Below, piece by piece: positions 57,643 to 64,000 of a stretch of 64,000 nucleotides of DNA. The DNA is from Clostridiales bacterium (GTDB taxonomy: Bacteria; Bacillota; Clostridia; Christensenellales; Pumilibacteraceae), in the NCBI GenBank assembly GCA_029066805.1, contig JAIEFT010000044.1, forward strand, positions 1 to 64,000, in the 5' to 3' direction. The position numbers and the translations under genes are program-made. Below the pieces are notes generated by a model. It was not told the DNA's origin and did no database searches. It saw only the letters and a list, made by a program, of their open reading frames with translations. Numbering within the stretch: the first letter of the stretch is position 1; the number at the start of each line of letters is the position of its first letter.

Positions 57643-60600
57643 CCGATAAAAAGAAAAAATACGATATAGTACATAAAGGCGTTTGCTCGTACCCGCAGAC
57701 CGAAAACTTTGTTGCAGTCAAGCAGTTCTTGATTATCAACGAGGACGGTAAGCGGTATCTTTTGGTCAAGCTTACCAACAACCGTACCGAAAACGTGACG
57801 GGCGCTACTCTTTTTGTCGAGCAGTATGACGACCGCGGCGATAAGATTTCGGCGGACAGCGTGCATGTAGGAGGATTTGACGGATATCCGCAAAAGTCGT
57901 TTGCCGTAGAGCGGAAAATCCCTGTTGCGTCTACGTGCGTTGACTGCCGCGTAACCGTGACGGACGCGGAGTTCGGAAAGTATACTTATTCGGCAGGCGA
58001 CGAGCTTGGGCAGCCGGGGTATATATTTGAGCCCGATGAGCCCGAAGTGAAAGTCCCTGCCGAAATAATGAAAAAAGCGGGCAAGAGCGGTGTGACCGTC
58101 GAGCCGCGTTCGCTTAAAATGCCCGTGTTGATTTTGCTTATTTCGCTCGTCATGATTGTGGCGGCTTTTGTGTCCATTTGGATTTACACCGACAGGTTTG
58201 TCCAAACCGAAGATAGATTTTTGCATGACGGAGTATACTACTCGTTTGAAGGCGGCGACCGCTCCGACGGCAGTGATATATATGTAGTCGGTGTGCGCGG
58301 TGCGCGCTCGGAAATATCCGTACCCGCCGAAATCGAAGGGCACAAGGTCGTTCGCGTGGACGCGGGCGCATTCCTTGGCAATAAGTACATCAAAAAAGTT
58401 GCGTTTGGCGGCGAGATCGCAATCGGCGTGCGTGCATTTTTCGGTTGCACGGCGCTTGAAAGCATAGACCTCAAAAACGTGACGCATATAGCTACCGACG
58501 CGTTTAGCGGCTGCACCGCTCTGCGTTCGGTCGAGCTGGAAAAAATATTCGACATCGGCAGTGGCGCATTCAATCGCTGCACCGCGCTTACTTCGCTTAA
58601 GATAGCCGACGGCGATTCCGACCTTACCGTAGGTAAAGCCGCTTTTTCCGATTGCGAAAACCTGCGCACCGTGGATATTTCCCGTACCGTCATTTACGGC
58701 GGAAGCTACGCGCTGTTCGATAACTGCCTTAACGTCACAAGCCTGCACCTGAAAAACTTTGAGTGCGGACGTTCCGAACGGAACATAACGGCGCTGTTTG
58801 GCGGCAAGCCGGCGCTGTCGTCTATTATTATAGACAATATAGACACCGTGGGCGCGGGGCTGTGCGAGGGGCTTACCGCATTGACTGCCGTGCGGTTCAA
58901 TGACGTTACTACTCCGAATATCGGTGCGTGTGCATTTAAGGCTTGCGAAAATCTGAAAGAGGTAGTTGTGCCCGCGGCTGTGACTGCGGTGGGCGACGAG
59001 GCGTTTTGCGGCACTGCCATTACTGCGTTTGACGGTAGCGCGCTCGAATTTGTCGGATACAAAGCGTTTTTCGAGTGCAAAAGCCTTGCTACATTCACTA
59101 TGAATAAGGATACCGAGCTGACCGCCATCGGCGAGCAGGCGTTTTTCGGTTGCGAGCGGCTTAGGTCGGTCACTATCCCAACGCAGGCGATAGCCATCGG
59201 CGAGCAGGCGTTTAGCGGCTGTAAGCAGCTTTCGACGGTAACATTTGATGACGAAAGCAAGATTGCCGCCATCGAAAATTCGATGTTTGAGGGCTGTGAA
59301 AGGCTTAACAGCATAAACATTCCCGCGGCGGTGCGAGCAATTGGCGATCGCGCATTCTCAGGCTGTGCCGCGCTGGCCGACATTGCGCTGCCTTTTGAAC
59401 TGGCTTATATAGGCGAGGAGGCTTTTTCGGGCGCGGGTCTGATCGAGGCAAGACTGCCTGCGTCCGTTGTCGGTATAGGGCTCGGCGCGTTTGGCGGTTG
59501 TGAAAAACTGCGGTTGCTTTCCGTTCCGTTTGTGGGCGGTTCGCGCGGTGCAAATTCGTACCTGCCTTACATATTCGGCGCGGAGTCGACGGACGACAGC
59601 GCCGCCGTAATGCCTGTTACGCTTAATACCGTTTTCGTCACCCAGTCCGATATCGCGCCAAACAACGCGTTTTACGGTTGCGCCGGATTGACGAGTGTTG
59701 TCTACAACAACGGCCCGACCGCCGTCGGCGAAAATGCGTTTCGCGGTTGTCGCGCGCTGACGAAAATAGAGTTTGCGGACGGATTGGAAAGCATAGGCGC
59801 GCGCGCATTTTCGGGCTGCGAGTCGCTTATCGATATTACGCTGCCCGACACGCTTACGAGCATCGGGCGCAACGCGTTTAGCGGCTGCACTTCGCTCCAA
59901 ACACTGACTACCCCGTTTGTGGGCGCGTCGCGAAGCAGCAACGGATTTTTGGCGTACATGTTCGGCGGAGAATCGTCCGAGGATTTCGATAAAGTCCCTG
60001 CGTCGCTCAAAAAGGTTGAGCTGACGGACACAGTTACCGTCGGTGCGGGCGCGTTCAGCGGCACGGCTATCAGAGAGGTTGTGCTGGGCAACGCTACCAC
60101 GGCAATAGAAAGCAATGCGTTTATGGGCAACAGAAAGCTCAATGTAATAACGCTGCCCGTTAATCTTGCGGATATAGGCAACGACGCGTTTTTGGGCTGT
60201 TATTTTCTGTATGAGGTGTACAACTTTAGCGGACTGCCGCTGACTGCGGGCGAGCCCTACTACGGCTATGTGGCGTACTATGCGCTCAAGGTTCACGTCA
60301 TCGAAGAACCGCGGCTTTCCGTGGCGAGCTGCGACGGCTACGACTTTGTGCAAAACGAAGATAAGTGGTATCTTGTGCGCTATCCCGATGAGACCGAAGA
60401 GCTTGTTCTTCCCACCGCCGTCGTTACGGACGATTTCAGCTTTACCGAGTACGCGGTTCACGACAGATTGTTTATAGACGACAAAAATATCACGTCAGTT
60501 CAAGCTCCTTCCAACGTTACAAGCATAGGGCGCGGCGCGTTTTACGACTGCATTAAGCTTGAGACGTTTGCCTTCCCGTCGGGCATTACTACGGTTGCGG

Positions 60601-63600
60601 ACGAGCTGTTTTTCGGCTGTGCCGCACTCGGGCAGGTAAGCCTGCCGTCTGCCGTAGACCGCATAGGCGACAGCGCGTTTTTCGGCTGCGCCGCACTAAA
60701 GGAAATCACTGTTCCGAGCGGATGCTCAAGTATAGGCATCGCCGCGTTTGGCGGTTGCGTTTCGCTGATAAAGGCCGATTTGCCGAGCAGCTGTTATGAG
60801 ATAGGCGCAGGTGCGTTTGGCGGTTGTATAATGCTGTGCGACGTGGGAATCCCAAATACGTGCAGAATAATAGGCGACGGCGCGTTTTCCGATTGCAGGC
60901 GCATTAAGTCCGTAACGCTGCCCGTGTCGCTCGAGCGCATCGGCGGCGGCGCGTTTTCCGGCTGTATCAAGCTGTTTGAGGTGTACAATCTTTGCCGCTA
61001 TGTGCTCAATCCCGGCGACGAGCACTGCGGCGGTGTTGCCTACAACGCCTATGCCGTGCATAGCAGTGTGGACGAAGCTCCGCTCGACAGCGTAATAATA
61101 AACGGTCTGCACTATTACAGATTGGGCGGCAAGTGGTATCTTGTAGATTACTACGGTGTTGACGGCGATATCGATATCGGCGGATTTGTGTTCGGCACGG
61201 AAAGAGTGGACGACATTATCGTAATGAACGACGCGTTTAGGCTTTACGATAACATTAAGTCGATCAAGATAGGCAAAGAGGTTTCGCGTATAGGCAGTCG
61301 TGCGTTTGGCGAGTGTAAGTCGCTCGAGTCGCTTGTTATCGCTTCAGACAAGTTGATCGTAAACGGCGGCGCATTTTCAAAATGCGCAATGCTTACCGTG
61401 CTTACCGTTTTGTCGGGCGACGTCGAGTTTGGGGCAGAAGCATTTATGGAATGTGGGCTGACCTCCGTATCGCTCACGGGCGGCGACATCGTAATTATGG
61501 ATAATGCGTTTAGCGGTAACTTCGAGCTTGACAAGCTAACCGTCGATTGCAAGTCGCTCGCGGTATACGAAACGGCGTTTTTTGACGCATTGCGCGAGGC
61601 GGAAATCAAATGCTCGGGCGGCTTTACCGCAGAGTACGGCGCGTTTTACGGCTCGTTGATTTATAAGCTGAGATTGCAAGCCGACGACGTTGTTATTTCC
61701 GACCAAAGCTTTTTCGGCTATGATATAGCTCAAGTAGATATTGCAGGTTACAAATCGGTATACATATCGACGGGCGCGTTCAATTCGTGCGGCAACCTTG
61801 CGGCGCTTAGTATATCCGGCAAGGTGATAGATATAGCGGAGGCGGCGTTTGATAATTGTGCCGATTTCTACTCGAATACCGGTGTCGGGGAAATGAGCAT
61901 ATCTGCCGAAGAGATCAATATATCTGCTTTCGCATTTACGTCATGCATTATGGACAGCTTGGCGATAGAGGGCAATCGGCTTGCGCTTTCGGCTTCGGCG
62001 GTCTATGCGACGAATATAGGCAAGCTTGGAATAACATGCTACGGCAATCAAATCACCGTCGTAGGCTTGCTTGATAGCTCGACGGTTTCCGAGCTTGTTG
62101 TGCGCGGCAAAAAGGTAGAGATTGCGGATAGCGCGTTTTATATGTCCGGGAATTTTACTTCCGTAGATATTGCCGCCGAGGATTTGATTATTGCAGACAG
62201 CGCGTTTTTCAATCAGACTGCGCTTGAAACGATTACGCTCGCGGCGAGTAAGACCGCCCAAATCGGACGTAATGCGTTTGCCGTGAGCGGCAAATTTAAA
62301 AGCCTCGTGCTGCCGAATGCGCTTACAACCGTTAGCGAAAGCGCGTTTGCACAGTGCGCGTCATTGCAGTCCGTCGTTATTCCGAACGGCGTGACAGGCA
62401 TAGGCGATAATGCGTTTAGCTATTGCTTCGGATTGGAAGAGCTTACGCTGCCTAACGGGCTGGTTTCCATAGGAGATTATGCGTTCCAAAACTGTAGCAG
62501 GCTCAAGTCTCTGACCATACCCAACACCGTGGAGAGCGTCGGTATCGGAGCATTTATGTCCTGCAACAGCCTGGAGCGGCTTGTGCTTTCGAGCGCGCTC
62601 ACAGAGATATGCGAGTATACATTCTGCAACTGCGAAAGCTTGACCGAAATCAATCTTCCCGCAAATATCACCGCGATGGGGCAGAGCGCATTTTTCGGCT
62701 GTCGCACGATCAATTCGCTTACAATCCCGCACGGCGTTACGGAAATTCCGGCAAGCGCATTTGCGGGCTGTAATTCGCTTACCGATCTAACTATCCCCAA
62801 CAGCGTTACTTCAATCGATTTTTATGCGTTTAGCGGGTGCGAAAAGCTTACGTCGCTCAATCTTCCTTCAACGCTGAGCTATATAGGCGGCAACGCGTTC
62901 AGCGACTGCAATTCGCTTACAAAGCTTACTATTCCGAGCGGAGTGTCGAGTATAAACTTCGGATCGTTTGCATACTGCTACGCGCTTACCGAGCTGACTC
63001 TGCCTAACGGACTTACTACAATAGGCGACAGCGCGTTTATCGATTGTTCGGCGCTAACTAAGCTAACGCTTCCGAGCAGTTTGACTTCTATCGGCGATCG
63101 CGCGTTTAGCGGTTGTGTCGCGCTTACCGAGCTTACCGTCAACGCGTCATCTGCGCTCGGCATAGGAGACAATGCATTCAGCGGTTGCAGTTCGCTCACA
63201 AAGCTCGAGCTGAAAAACATCAGAGAAATCGGCTTTGCGGCATTTAGCGGTTGCACTAAGCTGGAAAGCCTTTCGTTGCATTTGACGGAAAGAAATAACT
63301 TCTCTTGTTGGATCGGTTCTCAAGCGTTTGAAAATTGCTTCGTACTAAAAAACATAGATATATCGTCTGTCGCAAATATCTATGTATATATAGACAACTA
63401 TGCGTTTTCCGGATGCGGCGAGCTTACAACGCTTGACCTTCCGTCCACGCTTTACTATATAGGGGCAGATGCATTCCGCGGATGTTCTAAGTTGCAGTAC
63501 TTAGAGCTCCCGTCATTGCTCAGCACAATCGATGATAGGGCTTTCTATGGTGCGAAATCGCTGTTTGCGGTGTGCAACAAGTCCAACTTGAATATTCGGG

Positions 63601-64000
63601 TGGGAAGCGAGAACTACGGCGGCGTTGCCAAGTATGCGGTTGTCGTGACCGACGATCCCGAAAGAGCAAGGCTGACCTACGTAGAAAGCGGCACGAACAA
63701 GTTTGTTATTGCCAACGGCGTTTGGTATCTTTACGAATGCGAAATCGACAATAGCGGCTATGGCTTGCCCGAAAGCGTCACTACATCCGCAGGCGTGATC
63801 GATTCCTACGTGATCAAGTCCGGAACGTTTGATTATTTGACCCGAATCGTCATTCCCAAATCGGTCTCGAGGCTGCAAGACTACGCGTTTGAAGCGGGTG
63901 TTGGCATTGTTTATTATAGGGGTACGGCGGAAAAGTGGAGCGAAATTTGCGGAAGCTTTTCCGAAGAACATATTTATTTCTACGCGCCGTGCGTGCACTA
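57639..64000 (+). CDS. giant BspA-like leucine-rich-repeat protein (LRR_5), truncated by the window end
   Basis: The frame is open from ATG 57639 to the last base, over 2,120 codons with no stop. Residues 1-155 form a cytoplasmic-side domain (FLIINEDGKRYLLVKLTNNR), followed by one membrane helix near 160-183 (VLILLISLVMIVAAFVSIWI) without a signal peptidase site. From about residue 215 there are dozens of treponemal/BspA-type repeats of about 23 residues with the core AF.GC..L..(I/V).(L/I)P..(V/L)..IG. Interruptions carry a WYL motif (KWYLVRY, KWYLVDY, VWYLYEC). Late repeats are more regular than early ones. Such proteins are usually surface-exposed and bind host or matrix ligands. Confidence 0.92.
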   Translation, partial: MTDKKKKYDIVHKGVCSYPQTENFVAVKQFLIINEDGKRYLLVKLTNNRTENVTGATLFVEQYDDRGDKISADSVHVGGFDGYPQKSFAVERKIPVASTCVDCRVTVTDAEFGKYTYSAGDELGQPGYIFEPDEPEVKVPAEIMKKAGKSGVTVEPRSLKMPVLILLISLVMIVAAFVSIWIYTDRFVQTEDRFLHDGVYYSFEGGDRSDGSDIYVVGVRGARSEISVPAEIEGHKVVRVDAGAFLGNKYIKKVAFGGEIAIGVRAFFGCTALESIDLKNVTHIATDAFSGCTALRSVELEKIFDIGSGAFNRCTALTSLKIADGDSDLTVGKAAFSDCENLRTVDISRTVIYGGSYALFDNCLNVTSLHLKNFECGRSERNITALFGGKPALSSIIIDNIDTVGAGLCEGLTALTAVRFNDVTTPNIGACAFKACENLKEVVVPAAVTAVGDEAFCGTAITAFDGSALEFVGYKAFFECKSLATFTMNKDTELTAIGEQAFFGCERLRSVTIPTQAIAIGEQAFSGCKQLSTVTFDDESKIAAIENSMFEGCERLNSINIPAAVRAIGDRAFSGCAALADIALPFELAYIGEEAFSGAGLIEARLPASVVGIGLGAFGGCEKLRLLSVPFVGGSRGANSYLPYIFGAESTDDSAAVMPVTLNTVFVTQSDIAPNNAFYGCAGLTSVVYNNGPTAVGENAFRGCRALTKIEFADGLESIGARAFSGCESLIDITLPDTLTSIGRNAFSGCTSLQTLTTPFVGASRSSNGFLAYMFGGESSEDFDKVPASLKKVELTDTVTVGAGAFSGTAIREVVLGNATTAIESNAFMGNRKLNVITLPVNLADIGNDAFLGCYFLYEVYNFSGLPLTAGEPYYGYVAYYALKVHVIEEPRLSVASCDGYDFVQNEDKWYLVRYPDETEELVLPTAVVTDDFSFTEYAVHDRLFIDDKNITSVQAPSNVTSIGRGAFYDCIKLETFAFPSGITTVADELFFGCAALGQVSLPSAVDRIGDSAFFGCAALKEITVPSGCSSIGIAAFGGCVSLIKADLPSSCYEIGAGAFGGCIMLCDVGIPNTCRIIGDGAFSDCRRIKSVTLPVSLERIGGGAFSGCIKLFEVYNLCRYVLNPGDEHCGGVAYNAYAVHSSVDEAPLDSVIINGLHYYRLGGKWYLVDYYGVDGDIDIGGFVFGTERVDDIIVMNDAFRLYDNIKSIKIGKEVSRIGSRAFGECKSLESLVIASDKLIVNGGAFSKCAMLTVLTVLSGDVEFGAEAFMECGLTSVSLTGGDIVIMDNAFSGNFELDKLTVDCKSLAVYETAFFDALREAEIKCSGGFTAEYGAFYGSLIYKLRLQADDVVISDQSFFGYDIAQVDIAGYKSVYISTGAFNSCGNLAALSISGKVIDIAEAAFDNCADFYSNTGVGEMSISAEEINISAFAFTSCIMDSLAIEGNRLALSASAVYATNIGKLGITCYGNQITVVGLLDSSTVSELVVRGKKVEIADSAFYMSGNFTSVDIAAEDLIIADSAFFNQTALETITLAASKTAQIGRNAFAVSGKFKSLVLPNALTTVSESAFAQCASLQSVVIPNGVTGIGDNAFSYCFGLEELTLPNGLVSIGDYAFQNCSRLKSLTIPNTVESVGIGAFMSCNSLERLVLSSALTEICEYTFCNCESLTEINLPANITAMGQSAFFGCRTINSLTIPHGVTEIPASAFAGCNSLTDLTIPNSVTSIDFYAFSGCEKLTSLNLPSTLSYIGGNAFSDCNSLTKLTIPSGVSSINFGSFAYCYALTELTLPNGLTTIGDSAFIDCSALTKLTLPSSLTSIGDRAFSGCVALTELTVNASSALGIGDNAFSGCSSLTKLELKNIREIGFAAFSGCTKLESLSLHLTERNNFSCWIGSQAFENCFVLKNIDISSVANIYVYIDNYAFSGCGELTTLDLPSTLYYIGADAFRGCSKLQYLELPSLLSTIDDRAFYGAKSLFAVCNKSNLNIRVGSENYGGVAKYAVVVTDDPERARLTYVESGTNKFVIANGVWYLYECEIDNSGYGLPESVTTSAGVIDSYVIKSGTFDYLTRIVIPKSVSRLQDYAFEAGVGIVYYRGTAEKWSEICGSFSEEHIYFYAPCVH

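Noticed and set aside
57285-64000. Many long minus-strand frames (for example 57285-58748, 59358-60461) with repeated NAL/NAR-type text
   Set aside because: Their periodic pattern is the antisense image of the LRR repeats. The + strand frame is open throughout from 57639 to the window end.
57639-64000. Possible tandem DNA repeats or CRISPR-like spacing in the LRR gene
   Set aside because: The periodicity is at protein level (about 23 residues) with varied codons. There are no identical direct repeats with unique spacers.
1-64000. tRNA genes, insertion sequences or prophage genes
   Set aside because: No acceptor/TpsiC-like pattern, transposase, integrase or phage structural protein was recognised. 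The GGTCATGTAGGTGG sequences belong to the family D hairpins.

Overview
The window looks like chromosome of an endospore-forming Clostridia-class bacterium (Bacillota), probably an uncultured gut lineage such as Christensenellales. This placement is inferred from gene content. Sporulation and germination genes include a SipL-like spore-coat protein, yyaC, spoIIR and a sleB-ypeB pair. A MEP-pathway ispE and Gram-positive style secE-nusG and rpmH-rnpA-yidD-yidC-jag blocks are also present. Genes are dense, mostly on the + strand, and often overlap by 1-26 bases. No tRNA, rRNA, CRISPR array, transposase or phage gene was seen.

Layout. 0-2 kb: the acidic tail of an unknown gene, then a SipL-like gene. 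1.8-12 kb: a small gene overlapping a giant DUF4132-type gene, ispE, a GH2-like protein without its catalytic residues, and a lipoprotein. 12-13.2 kb: an XRE regulator divergent from two small four-cysteine proteins, then an AT-rich lipoprotein. 13.5-17.5 kb: rpmG-secE-nusG and rplK-rplA-rplJ-rplL with an L10-type leader; rpoBC does not follow. 17.7-18.4 kb: a second copy of the XRE/four-cysteine module. 18.4-28 kb: a heterodimeric ABC exporter, a Na/Pi cotransporter, ribokinase and a MacB-like ABC transporter. 28-35 kb: metG-tatD-radical SAM, a Na/Ca exchanger, a bPH membrane protein, a DUF3737 protein and an alkyltransferase. 35-45 kb: a divergent Fe-ADH-like protein, yyaC, a CvpA-like protein, spoIIR, sleB, ypeB and unknown membrane proteins. 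44-51.8 kb: ROK kinase, cyuA, rubrerythrin, an orphan histidine kinase, a CNNM-type transporter, a HAD phosphatase and a TtcA-like protein. 51.9-55 kb: rpmH-rnpA-yidD-yidC-jag. 55-64 kb: a DUF2726 protein, a PflX-like radical SAM protein, and a membrane protein overlapping a BspA-like leucine-rich-repeat protein of more than 2,100 codons that runs off the window.

Three things stand out. (1) At least four, and probably five, intergenic gaps carry a 120-190 base hairpin element. Its stems stay paired while their sequences differ between copies, including outermost stems unique to each site. Two copies lie inside the ribosomal protein cluster, and the divergent fifth buries a ribosome binding site. 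(2) A three-gene module (XRE regulator plus two homologous four-cysteine proteins) occurs twice about 6 kb apart; the first copy has three operator-like palindromes spaced exactly 29 bases apart. (3) Many genes have no Shine-Dalgarno sequence. Their start codon instead sits about 7 bases after a consensus -10 box, as expected for leaderless transcripts, while neighbouring genes use strong Shine-Dalgarno sites.

Several other palindromic repeat families fill the intergenic gaps. Functional statements rest on motif recognition and general family knowledge; no database search was possible.
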